Origin: Saccharopolyspora kobensis
GTDB lineage: Bacteria > Actinomycetota > Actinomycetes > Mycobacteriales > Pseudonocardiaceae
NCBI RefSeq assembly: GCF_900108315.1
Contig: NZ_FNVB01000002.1
Span: forward strand, 310,001 to 374,000
Length of the DNA stretch: 64,000 nucleotides
Direction: 5' to 3'
The notes beneath the pieces were generated by a model. The model ran no database searches, had not been told where the DNA came from, and worked only from the letters and a program-made list of their open reading frames with translations. Of this stretch, positions 16,204-26,358 are shown in pieces; position 1 is the stretch's first letter, and each line of letters opens with the position of its first letter. The translations under genes were made by a program, and so were the position numbers.

Positions 16204-17912
16204 GTGCGGGCAACATCGACTCCGTGCTAGCGCTGGTTGACGAGGTGCGCTTCGCGTTCCAGCCGTTGATCAACATCAAGACCGGGGCCATCGTGGCGAT
16301 CGAGGCGCTGGCCCGGCCGGTTGGGACGAACGTCCAGGAGCTGTTCCGGGAGGCCGCCCGGCAACGGCGGCTGACCGAGCTGGACGTGGAACTGGCCAAC
16401 GCGGCGCTGACGGCTGCCGCCGAGTACGAATCCCTGCTGCCGCTGCACCTCAACATCTTCGGCGGCACGGTCACCCACGATCTGCAGCGGCTGGACCTGG
16501 TGCGCGAGCGGCTGCGCGAGATCGGCCGCCGCGAGCAGGAGGTGACGCTGGAGATCGGCCCGCCGTTCGCCCGGCTGAACACCGACGACCTGCTGGTCGG
16601 GGTGGACAAGCTGCGCGCCGACGGGTTCCAGATCGCGCTGGACGGCGTCGGCGAGGGCGATGTGCCGATGGCGCTGATCGCCGACATCGGCCCGGCCGTG
16701 GTCAAGCTGGACCGCGAGGTGGTCCAGCAGCTGCCGGAGAGCCCGGCGCGGGTCGCGCTGGTCGAGTCGGTGCGGCACCTGTGCGAGGCCACCGACAGCC
16801 AGCTGGTCGCCGAGGGCGTGGAGAACGAGCGCCAGCTGACCACCTTGCGCCGCAACGGGATCCGCCTGGTGCAGGGCAACCTGCTGGCCCCCGCGGCGCG
16901 ACGGCCGCCGACGGCCAGCAGCGTGCCCGGTGTGGCGGCCGAGGTGACCGACCCGCACGGTCCGCCGATCAGCTCGCTGGCCAGCGGGCCGCGGGTGACG
17001 GAGTTCCTGTCCCCGGCCACGATCCTGCCCACCGACGTCACCGCGGACAAGGTGCGCGGCGTGCTGGCCGACCACCCGGAGATCAGCGGTGTGGTGCTGG
17101 TCGACGAGAGCAACCGCCCGCAGTGGACCATCGAGCGCAACCGGTTCCTGCTCGCGGTGACCGGCCCGTACGGCCACGCGCTGCACGCCAAGCGGCCCGC
17201 ATCGCGGCTGGCCGACGAACCCCGGGTGGTGACCACCGCGACCACCGCGATGGAGGCGCTGAGCATGGTCACCCGCTCCGACCAGTACCGGATGTACGAC
17301 GACGCGATCGTGGTCGACGAGTCGGGCCGGTGCCTGGGCGCGGTGCGCGCCGGCGACCTGATCCGCGGCATGGCGGAGCTGAAGGTGGAGGAGGCGGCGG
17401 CGCTGAACCCGCTGACCCGGCTGCCGGGCAGCGACGCGATCGCCCGCGACGTCACCCGCCGCATCGCCGCGGGCGAGGTCTTCGCGGTGAGCTGGCTGGA
17501 CATCGACGGGTTCAAGACGGTCAACGACACGGCGGGCTTCTCCGCGGGCGACGATCTGATCCGCGCCATCGGCCGGAGCCTGACCGACGCGGCCACCGCG
17601 CTGAGCTCGGTGCAGGTCGGGCACGTCGGCGGGGACGACTTCCTGCTGGTGGCGGACCTCGACGACCTGGTTTCGCTGGCCGAGCTGGTGCTCGATCCGG
17701 AGCGCACGGCGGGCGGTGTGGCGGTGACCCTGTCGCTGGCGACGCTGGTGTGCACGCCGAGCACCGTCGCCGGCTACGACGACGCGTCCAGCCGGCTGGC
17801 GCCGCTGAAGAAGCACGCCAAGTCGCTGACCGGATCGAGCTGGGTGATGTCCCGCCCCGGCTCGGACCGCATCGAAGTGCTGCGCGGGGCGCAGCAACCG
17901 CCCGGTTCCTGA
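16200..17912 (+). CDS. Degenerate EAL - CBS-like - GGDEF signalling protein
   Basis: This 570-residue protein has no membrane segment. Residues 10-235 form an EAL domain with IEALARP, KLDREVV, VAEGVEN and VQGNLLAP. The loop that normally reads DDFGTG is DGVGEG, and the NLS and EITE positions read NIFGG and EIGPP, so phosphodiesterase activity is doubtful. Residues 270-390 look like a CBS pair that may sense a nucleotide. Residues 400-560 are a GGDEF domain with active-site GGDDF and no RxxD inhibitory site five residues ahead. It may make cyclic di-GMP, with the EAL part as a sensor. GGAGCAGC precedes the ATG, and two mini-ORFs may couple its translation. Confidence 0.85.
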   Translation: MSAGNIDSVLALVDEVRFAFQPLINIKTGAIVAIEALARPVGTNVQELFREAARQRRLTELDVELANAALTAAAEYESLLPLHLNIFGGTVTHDLQRLDLVRERLREIGRREQEVTLEIGPPFARLNTDDLLVGVDKLRADGFQIALDGVGEGDVPMALIADIGPAVVKLDREVVQQLPESPARVALVESVRHLCEATDSQLVAEGVENERQLTTLRRNGIRLVQGNLLAPAARRPPTASSVPGVAAEVTDPHGPPISSLASGPRVTEFLSPATILPTDVTADKVRGVLADHPEISGVVLVDESNRPQWTIERNRFLLAVTGPYGHALHAKRPASRLADEPRVVTTATTAMEALSMVTRSDQYRMYDDAIVVDESGRCLGAVRAGDLIRGMAELKVEEAAALNPLTRLPGSDAIARDVTRRIAAGEVFAVSWLDIDGFKTVNDTAGFSAGDDLIRAIGRSLTDAATALSSVQVGHVGGDDFLLVADLDDLVSLAELVLDPERTAGGVAVTLSLATLVCTPSTVAGYDDASSRLAPLKKHAKSLTGSSWVMSRPGSDRIEVLRGAQQPPGS

Positions 17913-17991
17913 GCCTCCGCCGGGCAGGATCACTCACGCGGACGATTGCCGCGGCCCACCGCGCTCGCCCTAGGCTGGTGTTCGAACGAGG

Positions 17992-18009
17992 TTTGACAAC
18001 GTTGTCAAA
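17992..18009. promoter_or_regulatory. Perfect LacI-family operator upstream of the GH92 gene
   Basis: TTTGACAACGTTGTCAAA is a perfect 18-bp palindrome with a central CG, the hallmark of LacI/GalR-family operators. It ends 15 bases before the GTG start of the mannosidase gene. No LacI-family gene is in the window, so the repressor must act in trans. Confidence 0.75.
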
Positions 18010-18024
18010 GCCGTGGGAGGACAC

Positions 18025-20406
18025 GTGCCAGGACATCGCCGTCGGCTCGCCACCACCGCAGCGCTGCTGCTGACCGCGCTCACCGCCACCCAGCTACCCG
18101 CCGTCGCGCAACCCACCGACCCGGTTCGCGCGGTGAACACCTTCATCGGCACCAAGGACGAGGGCAACACCTTCCCCGGCGCCTCCGCGCCGTTCGGCAT
18201 GACCCAGGTCAGCCCGATCGGCACGCATTACGCGGGATGGCGCTACGACGACACCCGGATCAAGGGCTTCGGCCACTTCTTCCTCTCCGGCGCGGGCTGC
18301 TGGGAGCAGGGCGGCCTGATCTCGACCCTGCCCACGACCGGCAGCATCGGCGCCGGTGAGGGGCACGACTTCGACATCGACGTGCCGTCCACGTTCGACC
18401 AGGAGCAGTACGCGGCCGCCTACACCCACGACGGCGAGGTCGGCGACGCCGGCTACTACCGCACCCGCCTGACCGACTACGGCGGCATCGACGTGGAGGC
18501 CACCGCCGACACGCGCGTCGGCGTCGAGCGCTACACCTTCGACGAGGGCCCCGCGCACGTGTTCCTCAACGTCGGGCAGGCCAACGAGCGCAACCCGGTC
18601 AAGGCCAGCGGCCTGGAGGTGGTGGACGAGCGGACCGTCCGGGGCTGGGTGCGCAGCAAGGGCTTCTGCGGCGGGCAGGACTACACGCTGTGGTTCACCA
18701 CCCGCTTCGACCAGCCCGTCGAGTCCTTCGGCACCTGGCAGCCCGACGGCGGCCGATTCGACCGCCGCTCGGTCTCCGGTGGCGAAGGCCTGCGCGGCGC
18801 GTGGCTGACCTTCGGCGCCGAGCAGGTCACCGCGACCACCTCGATATCCTATGTGGACGCGGCGGGCGCGGACGCGAACCTGGAGGCCGAGGGCGACGAC
18901 TTCGACCAGGTCCGCGAGCGGACCCAGGACCGCTGGCGCCGCGAGCTCGACCGGATCGAGGTGACCGGCGGAACTCCCGACGACGCAGCGGTCTTCTACA
19001 CCTCGCTGTACCACGTGCTGCTGCAACCGTCGACGGCCACCGACGCCGACGGGCGCTACCGCGGGTTCGACGACGCGGTGCACCGCGCCGACGACTGGAC
19101 GTACTACCAGTTCTTCTCGCTGTGGGACACCTACCGGACGCAGAACCAGCTGCTGGCGCTGCTGGTCCCGGACCGGGCCAGGGACATCGCGCGCAGCGTG
19201 CTGGCGATCGACGAGCAGGGCGGCTGGCTGCCGCGCTGGGCCTACGCGAACTTCGAGACGAACACCATGACCGGGGACCCGGTAACGCCGTTCCTGGTGG
19301 ACCTGTGGCGCTTCGGCGCGCTGGACGGCCGCGAGCAGCAGGCCTACGAAGCGTTGCGGCGCAACGCCAACGAGATCCCGCCGGCCGACTCCCAGTTCGA
19401 GGGCCGCGCGGGCAACGACTCCTACCTGTCGCGGGGATTCGTGCAGTACGACCCGGACTTCCCGAAGAAGGGCCAGGACGTCGACCCGGCGCACGGCGGC
19501 TCGGCGACCATGGAGTACGCGCTGGCCGACTGCTCGCTGTCCCTGCTGGCCGGCTCCCTGGGCCGCGCCGGCGACGCCGCGCAGCTGGCCGAACGCGGGC
19601 GGAACTGGCGCCACGTCTGGGATCCCTCGGTGCACGACCCGGAACGCGGCTTCACCGGCTTCCCGCGCCCGAAGAACGCCGACGGAACCTGGTTCGAACC
19701 CTACGAACCCATCTCCGACAAGGGCTTCCACGAAGGAACGGCCTGGCAGTACCAGTGGCTGACCCAGCAGGACGTGCCCGGCCTCATCGACGCGGTCGGC
19801 GGTCCCGACCAGGCCGAGAAGCGCCTGGACACGTTCTTCGCCCACGACGCGCTGGTCCAGGACCCGGCCCGAACGGCCCGCGAGGAGTGGGTGATCGACC
19901 CGTACGACTACTACGGCCAGTACCGCTACAACCCGAACAACGAACCCGATCTGCACGCCCCGTGGATGTACTCGCTGATCGGCCGCCCGTCGAAGACGTC
20001 GGCAGTGGTCCGGGCCCAGCAAACGCTGTTCACCAACGCCCCCGACGGGGTCACCGGGAACGACGACCTGGGCACGATGTCGGCCTGGTACGTCTTCAGC
20101 GCCCTCGGCCTGTACCCCACGACCCCGGGAACCGGACAGTTCGTCCTGAACGCCCCGAGGTTCCCCAAGGCAGTGGTCGAGATCCCCGGCGGAACGCCGC
20201 TGACGATCACGGCCCCGAACGCGCGAGGAGCGAAGCTCCAGTACGTGGACGAAGTCCGCGTGGCGAACACCCCGAAGCACGAGGTCTGGATCGACCTGGA
20301 AGGAGTCCGCACGAGCGGCACCATCGACCACCGCCTGTCCGACACCCCCACCGCCTGGGGAACCGGCCCGAACACGACCCCGATCTCCCCCTGCGCAGCG
20401 GGGTGA
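18025..20406 (+). CDS. Secreted GH92 family alpha-mannosidase
   Basis: This 793-residue enzyme begins with a signal peptide (basic start, then a hydrophobic run ending AVAQ). Near the mature N-terminus are VNTFIGTKDEGNTFPGASAPFG and, later, three family signatures: GGSATMEYALADCSLS, NNEPDLHAPWMYSLIGRP and GNDDLGTMSAWYVFSALGLYP, the last holding the acidic catalytic-base region. GH92 enzymes are calcium-dependent exo-alpha-mannosidases, mostly acting on alpha-1,2 links. GTG at 18025 is preferred over the GTG at 18013, because GGGAGG lies four bases before it. The LacI-type operator suggests induction by mannosides. It is a single-gene unit ending in a strong hairpin. Confidence 0.92.
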   Translation: MPGHRRRLATTAALLLTALTATQLPAVAQPTDPVRAVNTFIGTKDEGNTFPGASAPFGMTQVSPIGTHYAGWRYDDTRIKGFGHFFLSGAGCWEQGGLISTLPTTGSIGAGEGHDFDIDVPSTFDQEQYAAAYTHDGEVGDAGYYRTRLTDYGGIDVEATADTRVGVERYTFDEGPAHVFLNVGQANERNPVKASGLEVVDERTVRGWVRSKGFCGGQDYTLWFTTRFDQPVESFGTWQPDGGRFDRRSVSGGEGLRGAWLTFGAEQVTATTSISYVDAAGADANLEAEGDDFDQVRERTQDRWRRELDRIEVTGGTPDDAAVFYTSLYHVLLQPSTATDADGRYRGFDDAVHRADDWTYYQFFSLWDTYRTQNQLLALLVPDRARDIARSVLAIDEQGGWLPRWAYANFETNTMTGDPVTPFLVDLWRFGALDGREQQAYEALRRNANEIPPADSQFEGRAGNDSYLSRGFVQYDPDFPKKGQDVDPAHGGSATMEYALADCSLSLLAGSLGRAGDAAQLAERGRNWRHVWDPSVHDPERGFTGFPRPKNADGTWFEPYEPISDKGFHEGTAWQYQWLTQQDVPGLIDAVGGPDQAEKRLDTFFAHDALVQDPARTAREEWVIDPYDYYGQYRYNPNNEPDLHAPWMYSLIGRPSKTSAVVRAQQTLFTNAPDGVTGNDDLGTMSAWYVFSALGLYPTTPGTGQFVLNAPRFPKAVVEIPGGTPLTITAPNARGAKLQYVDEVRVANTPKHEVWIDLEGVRTSGTIDHRLSDTPTAWGTGPNTTPISPCAAG

Positions 20407-20410
20407 TCCG

Positions 20411-20445
20411 CGCGGCGGCGGTGCCGGACGGGCACCGCCGCCGCG
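20411..20445. terminator. Bidirectional terminator hairpin
   Basis: CGCGGCGGCGGTGCC (20411-20425) and GGCACCGCCGCCGCG (20431-20445) form a perfect 15-bp stem with a 5-base loop. It lies in the 42 bp between the convergent mannosidase and nitroreductase genes and can serve both. Confidence 0.8.
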
Positions 20446-20448
20446 GGG

Positions 20449-21399
20449 TCACGGGATGTCCGGGGCCGGGCCCAGGGTGTTGAGGGCTGCGACGATCGTT
20501 CGTTCTTCGTACCTGAAGTGGGCTTCGAGTTCGCTGGTCATGGTTTCGAGGCGGCCCTTCAGGCGGGCCGGGTCGCTCTTGCCGGGTTCGTGCTCGTCAA
20601 CGAGCCGGCGGATCTCTTCCTGCAGCCGCGCTACGACTTCGTGCTCCTCGCCCAGTTTCTCCAGCACTGGGGCGAGTTCCGGGAACTGCTGCGCGAGCAT
20701 CGGGAAGGCACCTCGGTCCTCGCCCGCGTGGTGCTGCTTCAGCGCGGCGCAGAACTCGGTGCAGTGCGTGCGCAGCTGTTGGGCCAGGTCCGGCTTGGCA
20801 CGTTCGAGTTCCGAGGAGCTCGCACCATCTTCGACGATCTCGTCCACTTGGCGGCGGAGTTCCGCGAGCTCCGCGCGCAGCCGATCGTGGGCTTCCACCA
20901 GGAAATCGCCGAGGCCGCGGACCCGCTCCTCCCCTGCCGAGTCCTGGACGGTTCGCTGTTCCCGCTCGATCCGGTGGAGGGTCACCACCGGGAGCACTCT
21001 CGTCGTCTTCCGCTGGTAGTCGCGCATTCCCTCGTCGCGCGCTGCCACCGCGGCGAAGAGCTCATCGCGGCGCTCGCCGGTCTCGATGGTCGCCACCGCG
21101 TCGTAGGTCTCGGTGCCCGTCTCCACCGTGACCTGCGGGTTCTTGCGGATGTTGTGGTACCAGGCCGGGTTCTTCGGGCCGCCCATCACCGAGGCCACGA
21201 CCAGCGGTTGACCGTCGATCTCGAAGTAGCCCAGCGGGGTCTCCCGGCGTGCTCCGGTGCGCGCACCGGTCGTCGTCAGCACGCACACCGACCAGCCCTC
21301 CATCCAGCCGGTGAGCTTTCCGCCGTTCTCGCGGAACTCCGCTATCACCTGGCGGTTGAAGGCGTGGACGTCGAAGTTCTCGGGTTCTCGCTCTGTCAA
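20449..21399 (-). CDS. Deazaflavin-type nitroreductase fused to a hemerythrin-like domain
   Basis: The 316-residue protein joins two domains. Residues 10-145 are a DDN-like nitroreductase with NRQVIAEFRENGGKL, VLTTTGARTGARRETPLGY and WYHNIRKNPQVTVE, a family that binds the deazaflavin F420. Residues about 165-310 form a four-helix HHE hemerythrin domain with candidate iron ligands in RTHCTEFCAALKQHHAGED, LGEEHEVV and AHFRYEE. Such a fusion could couple oxygen or NO binding to a reductase, which is inference. TTG at 21399 is used because GGAAGG lies seven bases upstream and the homologous part starts there. It is convergent with the mannosidase gene. Confidence 0.82.
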   Translation of the reverse strand: MTEREPENFDVHAFNRQVIAEFRENGGKLTGWMEGWSVCVLTTTGARTGARRETPLGYFEIDGQPLVVASVMGGPKNPAWYHNIRKNPQVTVETGTETYDAVATIETGERRDELFAAVAARDEGMRDYQRKTTRVLPVVTLHRIEREQRTVQDSAGEERVRGLGDFLVEAHDRLRAELAELRRQVDEIVEDGASSSELERAKPDLAQQLRTHCTEFCAALKQHHAGEDRGAFPMLAQQFPELAPVLEKLGEEHEVVARLQEEIRRLVDEHEPGKSDPARLKGRLETMTSELEAHFRYEERTIVAALNTLGPAPDIP

Positions 21400-22113
21400 T
21401 GCGGTCCTTCCGGATCTCGATCGATCGGAGGGTTCGGCATCGAGGTGCGGACACGCGGAAGAGCCCCGCTGGCCAGGGACGCAGAGGCAGGCACGTTGGA
21501 CCGCTGATCGCAGTTCGACGAAACCAGGTGCGAGACACGTCGAATCGTGTCGCAACTCGATGGTGGCTTTAGAAGCCGCTACCTCCATGCGTAGGCCCAT
21601 CCGGGGCTCGTGCGGAGGCTAGCAAGGGGTTCCGTCGGTGTGCAAGGGCGGCAGCCGTCGCCTGTCGGGACTGCGGCTGGGACTTCGGGGTTCTGCCGCC
21701 CTTCGGCCATCCCGGTGATTTGGGATGGCGGGGGCCTTATGCCACGGGGATGGCCCGGTGCGGGGTCGCCTTCGCTTTCGCTTGGGGCCGGGTTTGTTCG
21801 GGGGCGCGTCTTATCCGGAATCGTTGTCGGTTGTTGCGATGTGCCGTTGGCATCGGGGCGGCGCGGCGGCTTCGGTCGACTCTTTTGCGCTGCAGGTGTT
21901 TTCGGCCGAACTTCTTGGCCAGGCCTGCGGAAACCACCGCACAGGAAGAACTTTCACCTTCAGCACGAAGCCTGCCGAGCGTTGATCACCTGATCGTGCG
22001 ACCTTTATTCGATCGAAATCGAGTTCGACAGTTGAGATGATCGAGTCATGACACCGCTCCGGCGGGCGCCCGACGGGGACGAAGCACCACGGCACCTTGA
22101 CAACTGCACAGCG
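21400..22113. other. Gene-free region with structured segments
   Basis: No reading frame here has credible coding character; the base composition drops and runs of G and T appear. Two strong inverted repeats lie near its left end (listed separately), and TTCGATCGAA, a 10-bp palindrome, lies near 22008. The sequence CTTGACAACTGCACAGCGGA just before the suf terminator is reminiscent of a conserved actinobacterial rRNA spacer string, without any rRNA nearby. Confidence 0.5.
21644..21729. repeat. Two stem-loops, candidate structured RNA
   Basis: AAGGGCGGCAG (21644-21654) pairs perfectly with CTGCCGCCCTT (21693-21703) around a 38-base loop. Three bases further on, GCCATCCC (21706-21713) pairs perfectly with GGGATGGC (21722-21729). 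Both lie in a region with no gene. They could be part of a small RNA, a terminator for something lost, or a remnant. Confidence 0.4.
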
Positions 22114-22152
22114 GAAAAGAAAAGGGGCACCGAGCAACAAGCCCAGCACCCC
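22114..22152 (-). terminator. Intrinsic terminator of the suf operon
   Basis: On the minus strand GGGGTGCTGGGC, loop TTGTT and GCTCGGTGCCCC form a 12-bp stem (22152-22124) using four G-U wobbles. The run TTTTCTTTTC follows at once (22123-22114). A stem followed by a U tract is the classical rho-independent form. It begins 27 bases after the sufT stop. Confidence 0.85.
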
Positions 22153-22178
22153 TGATCAAAGACCGAGAGACCGAAAGA

Positions 22179-22589
22179 TCACACGGTGAACCCGAGAGCA
22201 CGCAACTGCTCGCGGCCTTCCTCAGTGATCTTCTCCGGCCCCCACGGCGGCATCCACACCCAGTTGATGCGGAAGTCCTTCACCAGACCACCACCGGGGC
22301 CACCGGTCAGCGCAGCCCGCGCCTGGTCCTCGATGACATCGGTCAGCGGGCAGGCCGCCGAGGTCAACGTCATGTCGACGGTGGCGGTGTTGTCCTGCTC
22401 GACCCGGATGTCGTACACCAGGCCGAGATCGACGACGTTGATCCCCAGCTCGGGGTCCACGACGTCGCGCATCGCCTCCTCGACGTCCTCCAGCGCGGCG
22501 ATCTCCGCGGAAGGCGCGGCCTGCTCCGGCAGTGCCTCGGCGGTCCGCTCCACGTCGGTTTCCTGCTGCACCGGGGCTTGCTCGCTCAT
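22179..22589 (-). CDS. sufT: SufT-like DUF59 Fe-S assembly/maturation protein
   Basis: This 136-residue protein has a 40-residue variable acidic N-terminus and then the DUF59/MIP18 domain: AMRDVVDPELGINVVDLGLVYDI, a TLTSAACPLTDVI segment holding the conserved cysteine, and a tail with WMPPWGPEKITEEGREQLRALGF. Proteins of this family help mature Fe-S enzymes. It is the last gene of the suf operon, with its ATG overlapping the sufU stop as ATGA, and is followed by an intrinsic terminator. The M. tuberculosis counterpart at the same place is Rv1466. Confidence 0.88.
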   Translation of the reverse strand: MSEQAPVQQETDVERTAEALPEQAAPSAEIAALEDVEEAMRDVVDPELGINVVDLGLVYDIRVEQDNTATVDMTLTSAACPLTDVIEDQARAALTGGPGGGLVKDFRINWVWMPPWGPEKITEEGREQLRALGFTV

Positions 22590-23044
22590 GAAGCCTCCTC
22601 GACAACTACGCGGGACACCGCGTCCTTGAAAGCCATCCAACCCAGCAGCGCGCACTTCACGCGCATCGGGTACTTCGCCACGCCTGCGAACGCGATGCCG
22701 TCTTCCAGCACGTCCTCGTCAGGTTCCACCTTGCCGCGGCCGTGCATCAGCTCGCTGAACGCCGCTTCGGTGACCATCGCCTCCTTCAGCGGCTTGCCGA
22801 CCACCAGGTCGGTCAGCACCGACACGGCGGCCTGGCTGATCGAACAGCCCTGCCCCGCGTAGGACACGTCCTCCACGATCGCGTCCTCGTCGGTGCCGGT
22901 CAACCGCACCCGAAGGGTGACCTCGTCGCCGCAGGTGGGGTTCACCTGGAACGACTCGGCGTCGAAGGGGTCCCGCAGCCCGTGGCGGTGCGGGTTGCGG
23001 TAGTGGTCCAGGATGATCTCCTGGTACATCTGCTCCAGCTGCAT
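22586..23044 (-). CDS. sufU: Fe-S assembly protein SufU
   Basis: The 152-residue zinc-binding partner of SufS accepts sulfur from the desulfurase. The zinc ligands Cys38, Asp40, Cys67 and Cys131 stand in NPTCGDE, GQGCSISQA and VKCALLGW, and the SufU-specific insertion between the second and third cysteines is present, which separates it from IscU. It starts 24 bp after the sufS stop and overlaps sufT. Confidence 0.95.
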   Translation of the reverse strand: MQLEQMYQEIILDHYRNPHRHGLRDPFDAESFQVNPTCGDEVTLRVRLTGTDEDAIVEDVSYAGQGCSISQAAVSVLTDLVVGKPLKEAMVTEAAFSELMHGRGKVEPDEDVLEDGIAFAGVAKYPMRVKCALLGWMAFKDAVSRVVVEEAS

Positions 23045-23068
23045 GAAGAATCCCCGGCAGGGTCCGGG

Positions 23069-25137
<2,069 letters not shown>

Positions 25138-25169
25138 TCTTCTTCGTTCTCCTGTTTCAGGCTTGCGGG

Positions 25170-26357
25170 TCAGGCGCCGACGACGGCGAGTTCGGCCTCG
25201 ATGGCGGCTTCCAGCCGCTCCCGGACCTCCGGCACGGTGATCTTCTGCAGCAGCTCGCCGAAGAACCCGCGGACCACCAGGCGCCGGGCCTGGTCCTGCG
25301 GGATGCCCCGGGCCATCAGGTAGAACAGCTGCTCGTCGTCGAAGCGGCCGGTGGCACTGGCGTGGCCGGCACCCTCGATCTCGCCGGTCTCGATCTCCAG
25401 GTTCGGCACCGAGTCGGCCCGCGCACCCTCGGTCAGCACCAGGTTGCGGTTGAGCTCGTAGGTGTCGGTGCCCTCGGCCTCGGCGCGGATCAGCACGTCG
25501 CCGATCCACACCGAGTGCGCCGAATCGCCCTGCAGCGCGCCCTTGTAGAGCACGTTGCTGCGGCAGTTGGGCACCGCGTGGTCGACCAGCATCCGGTGCT
25601 CCAGGTGCTGGCCGGCGTCGGCGAAGTACAGGCCGAGAAGCTCGGCGTCGCCGCCCTTGTCGCCGTAGCTCACGGTGGTGTTGACCCGCACCAGGTCACC
25701 GCCGAGGGTGACGGCCAGGTGCCGGAACACCGAGTCGCGACCCAGCGCGGCGTGCTCGGAGCTGACCTGGGTGGCGTCGTCGGCCCAGTCGTGCACCGAC
25801 ACGACGCGCAGCTGCGCACCGTCGGCGACGACGAACTCGATGTTGTCACCCAGCGTGCCGGAACCGCGGTAGTCGACGACGACCACGGCTTCGGCGAACT
25901 GCTCGGCGCGCACCTGCAGGTGCCCGAACGCGACCTGGCCCTCCCCGGGACCGTGCACCGTGATGGTGATCGGGCCTTCCGGCTTGGTGTCCTTGCCGAT
26001 GGTGACGATGGTGGCCTCGGTGAACGAGCTCCAGGCCTGCGCGGCGATCCGGTCGGCGGGGGTGCCGCCGTTGCCGATCCGCGCGTCGTCGCGGCCCACG
26101 GTCTCCACGGTCGCGCCCTCGCCGGCGACCTCCACCTTGATGTTGCCGGTGGCGGTCGCGGTGCCGTCGTGGAGGCCCTTGAGCCGCTTCATCGGCGTGA
26201 ACCGCCAGTCCTCCTCGCGACCGCCGGGGACCTCGAAGGCCTCGACGTCGTAGGAGGTGAAGCGCGAGCCTCGGGACGACTGCGGGATCACGGTGCCGCC
26301 GCCGTGCGAGTGCTCGCCGAGGCCGTGCTGGGCGTCGGTCTTGGTGGTGCTCGTCAT
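25170..26357 (-). CDS. sufD: Fe-S assembly scaffold protein SufD
   Basis: A 395-residue parallel beta-helix protein paired with SufB. The N-terminus has GGREEDWRFTPMKRL, typical of SufD. The core repeats the beta-helix pattern, and the C-terminus has HASATGRFDDEQLFYLMARGIPQDQARRLVVRGFFGELLQKI, which carries the SufC-binding helices. It starts one base after the sufB stop. Length is normal for actinobacteria. Confidence 0.95.
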   Translation of the reverse strand: MTSTTKTDAQHGLGEHSHGGGTVIPQSSRGSRFTSYDVEAFEVPGGREEDWRFTPMKRLKGLHDGTATATGNIKVEVAGEGATVETVGRDDARIGNGGTPADRIAAQAWSSFTEATIVTIGKDTKPEGPITITVHGPGEGQVAFGHLQVRAEQFAEAVVVVDYRGSGTLGDNIEFVVADGAQLRVVSVHDWADDATQVSSEHAALGRDSVFRHLAVTLGGDLVRVNTTVSYGDKGGDAELLGLYFADAGQHLEHRMLVDHAVPNCRSNVLYKGALQGDSAHSVWIGDVLIRAEAEGTDTYELNRNLVLTEGARADSVPNLEIETGEIEGAGHASATGRFDDEQLFYLMARGIPQDQARRLVVRGFFGELLQKITVPEVRERLEAAIEAELAVVGA

Positions 26358-26358
26358 C

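Noticed and set aside
21610-21993. A 127-codon frame in the gene-free region
   Set aside because: No ribosome site, no recognisable domain, composition unlike the neighbouring genes, and it runs through strong inverted repeats.
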